Below, in pieces: positions 35,268-46,449 of a stretch of DNA of 64,000 bases. This DNA comes from Magicicada septendecula. Lineage: Eukaryota > Arthropoda > Insecta > Hemiptera > Cicadidae. The position numbers were made by a program, and so were the translations under genes. The notes below the pieces were generated by a model that worked only from the letters and a program-made list of their open reading frames with translations, searched no databases and was not told where the DNA came from. Where the stretch lies: positions 37,785,031 to 37,849,030 of the forward strand of contig CM068370.1 in assembly GCA_034769895.1 (NCBI GenBank). The letters run 5' to 3'. Each line of letters starts with the position of its first letter. The stretch's first letter is position 1.

Positions 35268-35980
35268 TTACAATAAAAAAGTTTGGCGCCTCTTTGTCTT
35301 AGCGAATCTAAAAATAATGGCTTCTGGGTCCAGTGGAATTTCTCGATGATGAATGGGAGCAAGCCCAGTGAGTCTTTCTTCATCGATATTAGCCCGAAGC
35401 CAAGTCTTCAGCCGACGCAGGGTAGAAAAACTGCGCTCCGCGGTCGCTGCACTGCCTGGAAGTGTAGCCAGAATGGATGGTGGGATACATGTCAATATCG
35501 CAGTTTTCCAATGTTTCCAAAACGGAATATGGGAAGTTTTTCTTCGTTTTTCACGACCCGCTTCCACTTTTGAACCCACAATGAGAACTCTTGCTTTACA
35601 GTTATAAAAGTAGCAGACTGTCCAATAAGATCCTGGTAAATATTTACAATTTCCCTTATAGCGGGTTCATCTTCTGGTTTTATTTCAGTTTTGGGCAAAA
35701 TGGCTCGAAGATTAAATAAATTCATAACTTCCGTTGAAAGTCTGTCTTCTAAGTCTGTGATGACGTTGACCAAAAGTGGTATATAAACAGATCTTCGGAA
35801 GTATTCCTCACACGACTCAGCAGCGTGGTTTTGACGGCTGGTTTGGAGGGAAACAAGTCGTGGTATCTTTAAATCAACATCTAACTTTTCAGCATTTCCC
35901 GTACTTCATAAAGATGGATTCAGCCTTTTCTCGCTTTTCTTGAAGTACGCTTTTAGTGTCTTCTATTGCATCAGTACCCT
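35268..35980 (-). pseudogene. hAT transposase, C-terminal part
   Basis: Continuation of the frame at 38655-39440 beyond the Helentron. Minus strand: TDAIEDTKSVLQEKREKAES, a frameshift, EKLDVDLKIPRLVSLQTSR, VNVITDLEDRLSTEVMNLF, LPKTEIKPEDEPAIREIV, then another frameshift to ATLPGSAATAERSFSTLRRL and KTWLRANIDEERLTGLAPIH. The last part is the hAT dimerisation domain (SAATAERSFS-LRR-K). The product resembles ZMYM1-like hAT proteins. Confidence 0.88.
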
Positions 35981-36488
35981 ATTGACGTGAAACGTCTTTA
36001 AAATCACACCGAAACATACGGGTACCAGAACAGAAATTTGTACCATAACGAAAAGGTCTATATCGTCTTGCCTTAATAACTCCCTATATATTAGTCTCAG
36101 AGACGTAATTGCGGTGTCATTTTTTAACATGTATGGTCAGCTCGCTGATACGACCTTGAGTTCGCGTCGCGGGCGAGCGGGTTGGCGGGGAGGGGACACA
36201 GCGCTGATTGGCCAAAACCGGCGCTCTGGCTCCTTTCCATTCAGTGCAACTCAGGACTCAGACGTGGTAGCGCGGTGGTTCATGTGTTTGTGTATAGAGT
36301 TTGTAGAGATCGATCGACTTAAGTAATAATAAGTGTATTTTGGACAATATTTCTATGTAAAAACTTCAAAGTAAGCATGTAAAAAACTGTAGAAATTCAA
36401 TATTTCAGTCTTAGCCCGCGCAAAACCAGCCGAAAATATAAATTACGCATATCGTTGGATATGCTATGGGCCACGCACAGGTACCCCA

Positions 36489-37381
36489 ATGTCCGGTGCC
36501 GAGCGAGCGAGACTGTTTCGGGAGCGTCGCAAAGCTGGAACGGCGCGCTCAGTAAACGACGCCGACGGCGGGAGCACCTCTACCGCTGCTGTCCCCGAAC
36601 CAATGGACATAACGAGTGAAGATAACACCCATACATCTGTCGAAGACGTCTGTGAGCTGATGGATATCAACATCACTCGAATTGATGCGATGCAGGACCA
36701 TTGGCGTGCAGCGGACGAACGCGACAAAACGGTATTCGAAACCAATCCGTTTGGTCTATCTTGCAGCGATTGTGATCGACATTGGTTCGACAGAGATTTA
36801 AAGAAGGCGAAAGCTCGTAACATTCCTCTTCTTCAGACTAAATTCACCGGCGAAAATGTAGCGGAATTTCGTTTATGCAGTACCTGTAGCAAGTCGATAG
36901 ATGCCAATAAAATCCCGACGCTGTAGCGCTCGAACGGATTTCGATATCCCCCGAAGCCGGACGGCCTGCCGCCGCTTGACCCGATCAGTGTTCGGTTGAT
37001 TTCGCCGCGCTTACCCTTTATGCAAATTCGTCGTCTACGCTACGAAGGTAATTATGGTATAGTCGGCCATGTGATAAACGTACCCGTCGATGTGAACAAC
37101 ATGGTGCAGCAACTACCGAGGCGGATAGACGACGACTTTGCCAGCAACGTCAACATAAAGAAGAACCTCATCCAGAAATCCAATTTATCTGAGCGGTTTC
37201 GTACGCAAGTCGGTGATCAAGGCTTGGCTGCGCTACTTGGTAAACCAGCCGCTGTACAAGCACTACAACATAGAGATTGACTGGAGTCCGTTCGACAACG
37301 ACGAGGATTACAATATCGGGCCCGAGTGGACGCCCATCGTGACCAGAGCCGCCAACATCCCGCTCGGCGGGACTGTAAAGT
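36489..37381 (+). pseudogene. Helentron N-terminal region (DUF6570-like)
   Basis: Starts MSGAERARLFRERRKAG, followed by an acidic low-complexity segment, then a Cys/His cluster (LSCSDCDRHWFDRDL, FRLCSTCSKS). A stop at 36924-36926 interrupts. It resumes as FRYPPKPDGLPPLDPIS, RLISPRLPFMQIRRLRYEGN, YGIVGHVINVPVDVNNMVQQ, the conserved block that precedes the Rep domain in animal Helitron-like proteins. A frameshift near 37190 leads to KAWLRYLVNQPLYKHYN. The frame then meets a deletion near 37380, after which only the helicase end remains. The initiating ATG at 36489 is plausible because upstream sequence is closed. Confidence 0.85.
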
Positions 37382-37383
37382 AA

Positions 37384-38481
37384 CCAGTTCCCGGTTGCGT
37401 CAGCAAAAGCGATCACCATTCACAAATCGCAAGGTGTGGCACATTCAACGAAGTCGTCTGCAACTACGACAAGTCACAACAGACCCAGCTTGTGTACGTT
37501 GCGCTCAGTAGAGTCACATCGATCAACGGTCTGTATCTCACCAACGATAGAGACGATTTTAAATTTTATCACGGGCAAGGCAGCGCGGCGCCAACGGTGA
37601 AAGAAATACGCGACGAGTACGAGCGGATGGGCAAACATCGGCTGCCCACGCTGACGATGCGAGCAAGAGACTTCTGCAAGCGAGACGTCGTAGCCGAAGT
37701 CGATGAAGACGGGGACGACCTACCTCGACGACGGCAACTAGTTTTGATCGTCTCTGCTTTCAATGCTCAAAGTTTGGTGGCTCACGCGGGAGATATTGAA
37801 AACGACAGCATACTCAAACATTCCGACTACATGGCAGTTAGCGAGACTTGGATGGATTGCGCGAACACTGTGCAGCTCAACGGCTTCGAACTAAAAGCAA
37901 ACAATAACACCGCGCTTGAATATCGTAGAGATCGTCCGTCCGAACCGCCGCTGGCGCGAGTTTCTGCAGCCGGAGGTTCTGCAATCTACAGAAACCTACA
38001 AAGCTTCACGAGCTGCAGAGAAATCATCGTCGATGCCATCAGTCTCTCCGTCTTGAGAAAACATAACGTCGGCGACATATGCCTGGTGGACGTGAAAGTC
38101 GGAGATCGTACGCTGTTTATCCTCGGTGCCGTATATATACATCACAAAGCGTCGGCCGAAGATGTTAAGCTATGTCTTTATCAATCGCTCCTGCCATATT
38201 CAGCGAACTTGACAAAAGTATTACCGAGCTTTCGACCAGACTCGGAAACTCCGATCGTTCCCTGTGGCGACTTCAATAACGATCCACGACACAACAGCTA
38301 CCTCGTTGACTTCATGAAGAATGAATTCGGCCTCAACTACGTGCCCACAGAACCAACAACACTGGGCAATACCACTATCGATTGTACGTTCACCAGACAC
38401 ATTGATGTTGATATTATGCCTTATGTCTCTTACTTCTCGTATCACAGGCCAATATTAAACAAAATCGTTGTTGAATATTAG
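37384..38481 (+). pseudogene. Helentron helicase end fused to endonuclease
   Basis: Opens with FPVASAKAITIHKSQG, then a one-base frameshift, then GTFNEVVCNYDKSQQTQLVY and VALSRVTSINGLYLTN: the last two motifs of the Pif1-like helicase of Helitrons. The same frame runs on into an endonuclease/exonuclease/phosphatase-type domain: FNAQSLVAHAGDI, DYMAVSETWMDC, GGSAIYRN, VPCGDFNNDPRHN, TTIDCTFTRH and YFSYHRPI. The expected catalytic Asn, Glu, Asp-Asn pair and final His are all visible. A C-terminal endonuclease is typical of Helentrons and separates them from classical Helitrons. The 329-codon frame 37492-38481 is uninterrupted. Confidence 0.9.
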
Positions 38482-38654
38482 TCGAAATAAATATAATGTA
38501 CCATTCAGTGTCTGTTTTATGTTAAAATAAAATTTGGTACGCAATCAATGTCTCGTTTTCATTTCAATCCAATACGCTAAAACCGACTCACTGACATAGA
38601 CGTTTCACGTTAAACCAAAGGCCGTGCGCCCCGACACAGCCACTCCCGATTTTT

Positions 38655-39440
38655 TTAAATCAAGTGTTGGTGTGTGAAGGAGGCGACTAAGTGACACAGC
38701 TACTCCTAAAATATCATTAAGACACACAACTGAGAGGAGAAATTCTGGGCTTCGGATAGCTTGCATAAGAGAAAACGCATCAGATGACGTCTTTCTGTCC
38801 TGCCACGTAGAAATTTCTGCTAGAGCGTTGTGAATCTTAATAATCGATTCCCCTTGGAACTGAAGGTGCCCCTCGTGCCTCTCGACCCAACGGGTTTCGC
38901 AAATACCTTTAACAGAAGCACCCATTTCCTTCTTAAAAACATCATGTCTCTTGGGAGAGGCGTTAGCAAAAGATACTATTTTCTTCATAGTTCCAGAGGC
39001 GTTTCTACATGAAACTACTTTTGAGGAGTTTGCCAACGAATTACTCAAAATGTGGTTGTTGCACGGACAGCGCTGAGCGTGTGTGGTTATTTTCTTTAGT
39101 TCTTGAACGGCACCTTTTGTTTCAGATGCCATTACAGAGCAACTGTCGACCCCAAAACCTACACAAAACTTCAAGCCTAAATCAAAGTTCTTGGCGATAT
39201 CCTCCACGATATGGCCTAAAGCAACTCCAGTCAAGCGACGTTCTCCTCCTTCTGATTTAATATCTTCCTCTCGAATCATATCGTAGCCATTAACAAATGT
39301 AATGAAATCTTCCCTCAGGACACGTTCATGAAGGTATCGCAAAGAAATACTCAATTGACAAATACTAGAAATGTCTGTTGTCTCGTCGAATATTACAGAG
39401 AAAAACTGTGCTTCTTTAACTCTTCTCAAGATAGTACTTT
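38655..39440 (-). pseudogene. hAT transposase, catalytic part
   Basis: Minus strand: KEAQFFSVIFDETTDISSIC, QLSISLRYLHERVLREDFIT, VALGHIVEDIAKNFDLGLKF, VGFGVDSCSVMASETKGAVQ and HILSNSLANSSKVVSC, then VKGICETRWVERHEGHLQFQ and RLLHTPTLDLKK where the Helentron begins. FDETTD carries the first catalytic Asp, DSCSVM the second region, and CETRW is the conserved hAT/ZMYM1 box. The frame is intact from 39429 to the insertion. The N-terminal zinc finger was not found between 39440 and the right terminal repeat. Confidence 0.88.
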
Positions 39441-39779
39441 GACTACTTTAACTTCAGTACCAACTTAACTATTCTAATGCAAATGTGAGTTGCAACTTCA
39501 CTCGGATGTGTGCGAATGTGCGAGTTACTTGCAAGTGTGAGTCAAAGGTTTTTCCGTGACTAAAATAAAAATATAAAAATCGTCTAAGGTTTTGGGAGAG
39601 GTCATGACCCCGATTACCCCCCCCCCCGCTTGTATCGCCACTGAACACACACATGCGCGCGCGAGCAATTTTTTGGCATTTGTTTCTAGACTATAGATTA
39701 TAGATTGTTCTTTTTAACTCAACAAGAAGTGACAGTAATTCAATATCGTTATGTTAAAAGAACAGTGAAATTGAAAACC

Positions 39780-40110
39780 ATGCCATCCGTAAGACTGAGA
39801 CGGAAAGACGACTCCAGGGAATTCAAAAAGCAAGAAAGACGTATGAACCGTTTAGTGGAATTTAACAAACGGAGGGGGATATGTGACGAAGAAAGCGAAG
39901 AAAAAATTGAAAAAGAATTAAATAGAAACCCTAAAACGTCAGAGAGATGGTAGTACATATTGCCAGAAAATTGCAGTATACCGGTACGGATCTAGCCAGG
40001 TTGAAGAAATTGTTCAAAAGGAGCAATGACAATATCGACACCTTCTTGGAAATTCCCGGCGCTTTGAATTCTCTGGCGTGGTACATAAAAGGCAAGTTAG
40101 ATACAGAACA
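39780..40110 (+). CDS. Candidate host exon, armadillo/importin-alpha-like
   Basis: The ATG at 39780 starts MPSVRLRRKDDSREFKKQER, RMNRLVEFNKRRG, a basic helix reminiscent of an importin-beta-binding segment. After a one-base frame change near 39950 it reads HIARKLQYTGTDLARLKKLF and NDNIDTFLEIPGALNSLAWY, resembling the first armadillo repeat of importin-alpha-like or TMCO6-like proteins. It ends at a good splice donor, ACA|GTAAGT (40111). No later exon was identified in the window, so the gene would continue through a long intron to the right. The frame change could be an assembly error, an unrecognised short feature, or a sign that this is a pseudogene. It is the only non-transposon coding candidate here. 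Confidence 0.4.
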
Positions 40111-40494
40111 GTAAGTAGCACTCGTTTTGATTTATGGGATGGTTGAATAATTGTTTTGTTAAGTCACACAAACACACACACGCACACACACACACAGGGT
40201 GAAGTATAATTAATAATAAATAATTTATATTTTATTTTTTTTAACTAGACTATATTATTTTTAATGATTTGTTTTTACTCTGTTTTATCAGTTTTTTAAT
40301 GTCCTCTTCAGAAATGTAAATATTTACATTGATTTCCATATAAATACATCGAAAATACACAAAAAGCTAATATATGCACACCACAATCACACACAATAAC
40401 ACCAGTTTAAAATACCAAAAGCCAACAGGAAACCATATCAACAACCAACAAAAACACAAGTACTCCACAAGGTTCAAAATTAAGAAGGCTGAGG

Positions 40495-40851
40495 TTGAGA
40501 ACAATATGTTTCCCGAAACATGTCCCAAATAAAGCAAGGAGCAGATTAGACTTAAGAGGCAGTTTAACGTATAGGCTATCTCAAACACATGCCTATGCAG
40601 ATGGTAGGGCCCTGGTGGCTAGACATCTCACAGCACTCCCCAAACAAGTGCTAAATGGAAACATGGAAGGAACTAGAAGAAGGGGGAGACCCAGAGGCCG
40701 ATGGATACATGAGGCGGAGGAAGACTTAATAAGAATGGACGTAAAAAAATGGAGGAACGTTGCAACAGAGAGAGAGAGAACTGGTGGCGAGTGGTGGCGG
40801 AAGTCAAGGGTCATCCCGGCCTGTAGAGCTCCGGAAGAAGTGTTGCTGTGA
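40495..40851 (+). pseudogene. LINE RT relic with internal deletion
   Basis: One open frame joins LTYRLSQTHAYADGRALVAR, which looks like the RT catalytic YADD box with Asp to Gly, directly to LNGNMEGTRRRGRPRGRWIH, EAEEDLIRMDVKKWRNVATE and WWRKSRVIPACR, the C-terminal end. About 300 residues that normally separate the two are missing. The loss of the second catalytic Asp makes it inactive. Confidence 0.75.
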
Positions 40852-41296
40852 AAGTAGAAGCGTTATGCGTTGGCTATCACGAAGGTTTTATTTATGTGGC
40901 AATGATTGATAGCACACTGTTCATCTACGCTGATACATGTTGCCAAAGCTTTTACTTCAACATCTGACAGCAATGTAAATAATAATATTTTTTTGTAAAT
41001 GTTACTATTTCCCGTCCAATTTGAAACAGAAAGTACTTGGTTAGGTACAGGAGATATTTCTTTTATATATTACTTTATAGAGTTAATTAGTTTCTTCAAT
41101 GAGTATTTTAGTTTCGCTGTCAGTCTGTTACTTGCGCGGTTGTGTGCCAAATTGCTCTAATTGTTTCTTTTCTGCTATACGTTTTTTGCTCTCTAACGCC
41201 GACCGCACACTGGAGCGACATTTTGTTTCGCGACAGAACCGTTTTCACGCATTGTGTCCCAAAGCGTCGCAGATGACTCTACTGCCATCAGGATCT

Positions 41297-41322
41297 ATAA
41301 AGCGACACACACACACACACAC
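41297..41322. repeat. (CA)n microsatellite
   Basis: Short CA run within a GC-richer 41150-41470 segment of unknown nature. A second short CA/CG run lies near 40166-40197. Confidence 0.85.
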
Positions 41323-41692
41323 AGAGGCTGCGACATTGCCTGGAGGACTCGCGAGGGCCTTCGCGACCAAAGACGAAGGGCCTCCTTCAATGTAGGATGT
41401 CTCGTAACAAAACAGCTTGCGACAGCTTGGACTGCGCATGCGCTGGATTCTAACTACACAAGGCGGGACGTTTATATTATATTTACTTAGTCCTACGTGG
41501 GAGGCAAGGAGAAACCACCAGAACTACCACATTAAAGATCCTCATTTATATCTCAATAGGGAAAACTGGTCTCTTTAGTCTGGTAAGACACCCAGTTTAT
41601 GGGAGAACACCGAGACAGGAAACCGGGCCGGACGTTAAGCCTGAAGGTGGCAGCCCACCATACGTCTCACCCTGCGATATGCTAGTAACATA

Positions 41693-41891
41693 AGGACTCA
41701 AATAAGGACTAGCCGGACGGATTGGTGGGAACATCTTTGCTGAATGGTTGACTGCCGCATCCCCAAACAACTATGAAACTATAAGCCGAAGGGACGGAGA
41801 GGTGTGACATGCCCGAGGAAGGGCTGGAGTGACCGGCTCTAGACGTTTTGACTGGTTTACCCCTTGAAGATGATGATGATTATGATGAGAA
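41693..41891 (+). pseudogene. LINE 3' end with (GAT)n tail
   Basis: Reads WWEHLC, stop, MVDCRIPKQL, stop, NYKPKGRRGVTCPRKGWSDR, with a stop at 41840-41842, then a GATGATGAT tail. It matches the end of the minus-strand relic at 63.1-63.6 kb (RGRRGVGRTRKRWSDQL), so it is the same family. Confidence 0.8.
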
Positions 41892-42647
41892 TAATAAGTA
41901 AGTAGTAAAATTCGAGTGACTCATAGGCCGGAATGTTATTTATATTATAGGATATTACACTAAGACCCGTCATGGTAAAGTAATCACTATATAACTACAA
42001 AGTAATAACCGATAAATGCACAGTAAACTCTATAATGTCGTTTATATGGTTACGCATGCAATTTCCATTTTTAGGTGTTTCATAATTATGTAATACATAT
42101 ACAGTCTCCCATGTCCTGGTAGAAAGCGATGACGTATAACTGTACATATAGTAATATTGAATTCACTAATACAAAACATAAAAATATCTCTTTATATATC
42201 TGAAGACAGCAGTAACAATAAACACTAAGAAATGTTATTTATTATTCAATAATAAAAATAGACAGTAATATTCTTCTTCATTAAATAACATGTTAAAAAA
42301 GTCTAAATCAATCAAATCCAGTGTCACAGAGTTGATAAAATGACGGAAGACGTGTTCGCACATTACGAAAATGTGTTCGTTTCTCTAGCTTAGCGTATAC
42401 TGAATAGCGTATACCAATCAACTGCGCATTTGTAAGATCATATAAAGAATTCTTTAAGCATCCTCACGTAGGTGAACTCCTTCAGACTACTTCCATCGTA
42501 GTGATTGTACTTTTAATATTACCACAATAAAAGCCTGTGGTCATCCCCTCATTAACTTTAAATATAAAAACACAATGAAAAAAAATATATAAAACAAAAT
42601 TGTGTCAACAGTATAAGAGAATTAAGTTTTATTTCTATTTAAATTAC

Positions 42648-43175
42648 TGATTGTTGTAATGTTTACGTAGTCAGCTGTCTATTTAAATATTTAATATTTT
42701 TATTTTCATTATTTTAATAAATGTATAATTTTAGATAAATCATCCAGTTTCGTTTTTGTTTTAATTTGTTGTTTAATTAGTAAATTATTATTAGGCTTAT
42801 TGTATTTGTAAATACTGAGATTTTTCCAGATATTTATTTTGTTACCTTTTTAAATTCTGAACACATCCAAATAAAAACAAAACAAGATGATTTATTTAAA
42901 ATTATAAGTAGGCCTATACATTTATTAAAATAATTAAAATATAAAACATTAAATATTTTAATAAACAGCTGACTACGAGATTATTACCGAGATTTTTCCA
43001 GATATTTATTTTATTACCTTTTTAAATTCTGAACGCATCCAAATAAAAACAAAACAAGATGATTTATTTAAAATTATAAGTATACATTTATTAAAATAAT
43101 GAAAATATAAAACATTAAATATTTTAATAAACAGCTTACTACGAGATTATTACAACAATCGATAATTCAAAGCGA
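42648..43175. repeat. Foldback element with duplicated arm
   Basis: The left arm (42648-42765, starting GATTGTTGTAATGTTTACGT) is the reverse complement of two right-hand arms, about 42870-42980 and 43045-43160. The right arms form a ~172-bp tandem duplication (blocks with CAAAACAAGATGATTTATTT). No protein. It ends beside ATCGATTATTCGTTA and the ribozyme-like motif at 43210. Confidence 0.75.
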
Positions 43176-43209
43176 AATAAAATCGATTATTCGTTATTTC
43201 ATATAAAAA

Positions 43210-43248
43210 CCTCTGAAGATTCTGTAATTCTGTGAAACGTGCGTCAGG
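43210..43248 (+). ncRNA. Hammerhead-like motif, CGTGCG subtype
   Basis: CCT, core CTGAAGA, 14-nt segment, GAAA, CGTGCG, TC, AGG. CCT/AGG forms stem I, CGTGCG can give a two-pair stem III, and UC supplies the cleavage site. The 14-nt segment (TTCTGTAATTCTGT) does not form an obvious stem II, so activity is doubtful. Confidence 0.4.
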
Positions 43249-43925
43249 TAAAAACATAATACTGTAATATAATTTAATAAAATTTCACTTGCAGAAATAT
43301 TTATATTCTGAAGAAATATTTATAACACAGAAAACCTTCAAGAAACATTGAAGTGTCGCGTACAAAATAAAGATGAATATTAATTTTATATTATTGAAAA
43401 ACGTAATTGCATTTTCTACACAATACAAATGTTTCCTAAAATCTAAATTCCTAAGATTTTTCGCTATTTATTTAATCTGAGTTTTTCGTGAGTAGTGTGA
43501 CTTTTGACAAGATCTTTTGCTGGTTGGGCAAAGGGGACGTTCAAGAAACACCAATATAAATTCTTCATAAGACACTGGAACTATTAGATACGTACATACA
43601 GTCAGTTAATACATAAGCAGTACCGGACGAAGGTAACAATTCTTATAACAAAGTCGTTCATCAATCAGTCTCATATATGAATGTTTAATGTATACAAATT
43701 TACAGTTGTGTACTTAACGTAATGTATTATATTTTATGTACGGTTTTAAGGTCAATAGTTTAGTTTACGTTTTTTTGTAACTTTAGTCCTTTCTATTTTG
43801 ACATAATTCCGTATTTTCTGATCCCAACTGTTTAGTCTGTTTATTACACTGGTCGCTCGGCACTTAGTGGAACATTTTATAAATACTTTAATAATAAAAC
43901 CAAATCTAACCTCTAAAACTGCCGT

Positions 43926-44318
43926 CAGGGCCGAGTTTAAGGGTAGGCTGACTAGGCTGTAGCCTAGATGCCCTCACCACAAGGAGGCCTGGACCACATA
44001 CAAATTAAATTATTGTAACAAAAATAAATGAATATTCTTCGAGCCTTCGATCTTATATCTAAGCAGCATAGTTGGTGCTTTGAGTTATCTCTCAATGTTA
44101 AAGCATTTCTAACTGTAATAAAAGCTATTTCGTCTCATTGTCCTAGTAGAGTTTAATTTATTACTCCTCTATACACTTTATACCCGGACTTAAATTTGGT
44201 ATATTTTCCCTAAGCTTATAAAAAAAAATCTGTTCCCCAGAATTTGTCACGACTGAAACGTAGGGGGCCCGTACCACAACCTCAGCCTATGTACCCGCAC
44301 ACTCTAAATCCGGCGCTG
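43926..44318. mobile_element. hAT-type MITE, 393 bp
   Basis: Left end CAGGGCCGAGTTTAAGGG; right end, inverted, CAGCGCCGGATTTAGAG. Flanks ACTGCCGT and GCCGCCGT match at 6 of 8 positions, compatible with an old 8-bp hAT duplication. No coding capacity. Confidence 0.65.
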
Positions 44319-44544
44319 GCCGCCGTGACTGGTGAAACAATTGTCTATAAAATATAATTGTCAGTAAAACTATACCAGGTGTTTATTTATTAAAATTTAT
44401 TTTCTGTTTATAATTTATGAGACCGACCCGTTCATTATTGTGGTAAAAAATTTCGAACTGAAAATTACAGCGATATACAAGGCATATGAAACGTGGGGAT
44501 TGAATGTTAATGTAAATAACAGAATATCTAGTCGTTAATTCCGA

Positions 44545-45135
44545 TGCCAGATTTGAAGTATTCATTAAAGACAGTAAGTCAATTAAACAGGTCGATGAAT
44601 TTAAATACCTAGGGGCACTAATAACACGGGAAGGCCTAGGAAAACCCGAAACGAATAGAACAGAGCAGGAAAGTTCTAGGAAGCTTGAACTGTATTTGGT
44701 GGGACAAACATATTTCGACAGCCACAAAGATTCATATAGGAAAAGCTTTTGTTGAATCAGTTCTGTCTTACGGCTGTGAGGTATGGACGTTGAGCACGGA
44801 AATTACATGCCGTGAACAATTGAATGCCGTGAAAATGGATTATCTCCGTAAAAGTACCGGAGTCTCAAGAAGGGAGAGAATAACCAGCGAGGAGATCAGG
44901 AGAAGGATGCATGAAGAAGAGACACTTATTTGCAGAGTAGAACGAAGAGGCCTAAAGTGGTTCGGTCACTTACTCCGAATGGATGAACATAAATGGCCGA
45001 GGAAAATATTTCATCGGAGGCCAGCGGAGAAAAAAGAGGCAGACCTAGACTGTCCTGGTACGAAAACATGAGGAAGGCCATAGAACATAATAACTTGGCA
45101 GAAGAAGATGGACAGGACAGAAATATATGGTGGTT
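44545..45135 (+). pseudogene. LINE RT C-terminal relic
   Basis: Upstream reads IKQVDEFKYLGALITREG. After a frameshift it gives CEVWTLSTEITCREQLNAVK, DYLRKSTGVSRRERITSEEI and RRGLKWFGHLLRMDEHKWPR. The order 'F-YLG ... YG-E-WT ... GHLLRM' is the standard post-catalytic LINE layout. The open frame 44685-45071 ends in a frameshift before the usual GRPR tail. The clade differs from the (GAT)n family. Confidence 0.88.
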
Positions 45136-45364
45136 AGGTGTGGGTATGCGGCAATAGCCAATGAAAATCCCTTTGAGAGAAAGACAATTACAGCGATTCA
45201 TGTATATGGCACCGGAGAAGTTTTTTAAGAAACAAAGAATTGCTGTGTCGAACTTTTGTATCGCCCAAACGTTGGTAACTCAATTTCTTGACTGTAACCA
45301 CATGTAACAATAAACCATACTGCATTCTCGAATAATAAATTTTAATCGGCGTGGGAGTTACGCG

Positions 45365-45599
<235 letters not shown>

Positions 45600-46449
45600 T
45601 TGGTGCAGCAAAACGTGGCTACCGTATGATCGTCTGAACCAGTTTCTTGCCCTGCCCTAGTGTTGCAACTGTCTCTCTGCAACATCTTTATACATCTCTC
45701 TCTCTCTCTCTCTAAATAATTTAAACGCCAACACACTTTCACTTTGCCCATACACTTTTATTGTTTATAATAAATCCTTATATAGATAAGTGGACAAGGC
45801 TTCCTGCAAGGCGGCCGCGGCCGGCCACGTATCCTACCTATTCAATTAGAATATTGTTTTTAGATTTGTACGTATACGGTAAAGTTATTAATAGGTTTTT
45901 ATGAGTTCTGCAACGGTTTATGGTCATGGTTCCTGTCTGTGTCTGTGTGTTTCCAGGGATAAACGTTACGTTCCATACAACGCTGACTACCGGAAAGTCA
46001 CGAAAGGAGAACCAAAGGACGGTCGCAAACAAACTGTGAAAAAAGTGCAAGTTTTTGTCTATTCTGTAACGAGTCAAAATAAAAGTGACTCACCTTAAAA
46101 TAAAAATATAAGTTAGATTCAAAAACAGTGTATTTATCATAGAAATCTACGAAAGTTAACGATTGTAATTGAAGAAAATCTACAGACACGAGGAATATAC
46201 AATCAAAGTCATCTTATACAAGCAAATAACGATTTAAAAAAATAACACTTATTTGTTTTACTACTTAATTATTTATTTATTTATTACTTGTGCGGGCTAA
46301 AAGCAAAAGCTGCAATCTCCACTTTTTTCTGAAATCGATATTTTGAAGGCATTGCATACAGTGACCTGTCGGCTTTAAGAAAACTAATCCCTTAGTAGCA
46401 GAAACGGCATAGAAACATTTAATATTTAAATTACAAAAATGTCCTTAGA

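Larger units (their letters stand above)
35978..38652 (+). mobile_element. Helentron (Helitron-like), internally deleted
   Basis: Inserted in the hAT gene between DLKK and TDAIEDTKSVL codons. A 12-bp inverted repeat, ACGTGAAACGTC near the left end (about 35983) and its complement near 38600, marks the ends as in Helentrons. A GC-rich ~50-nt segment then leads to a T-run at the right end. It encodes a DUF6570-like segment, the last helicase motifs and an endonuclease. Rep/HUH and most of the helicase are deleted. The 5' leader (36130-36290) is notably GC-rich. Boundaries are good to a few bases. Confidence 0.85.
34642..39643 (-). mobile_element. hAT transposon split by a Helentron
   Basis: Ends CAGGGGCGGATACA (left) and, inverted, CAGTGGCGATACA (right): hAT-type short terminal inverted repeats. 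Flanks TACACACA (34634-34641) and AACACACA (39644-39651) match at 7 of 8 positions, as expected for the 8-bp hAT target duplication. Two transposase pieces lie on the minus strand, at 38655-39440 and 35268-35980, separated by the Helentron. The N-terminal zinc-finger region is missing, so it was probably internally deleted already. Confidence 0.85.

Noticed and set aside
35982-35994. GTGAAACGTC as another ribozyme-like motif
   Set aside because: It is half of the 12-bp inverted repeat at the Helentron ends and lacks an upstream CTGANGA core.
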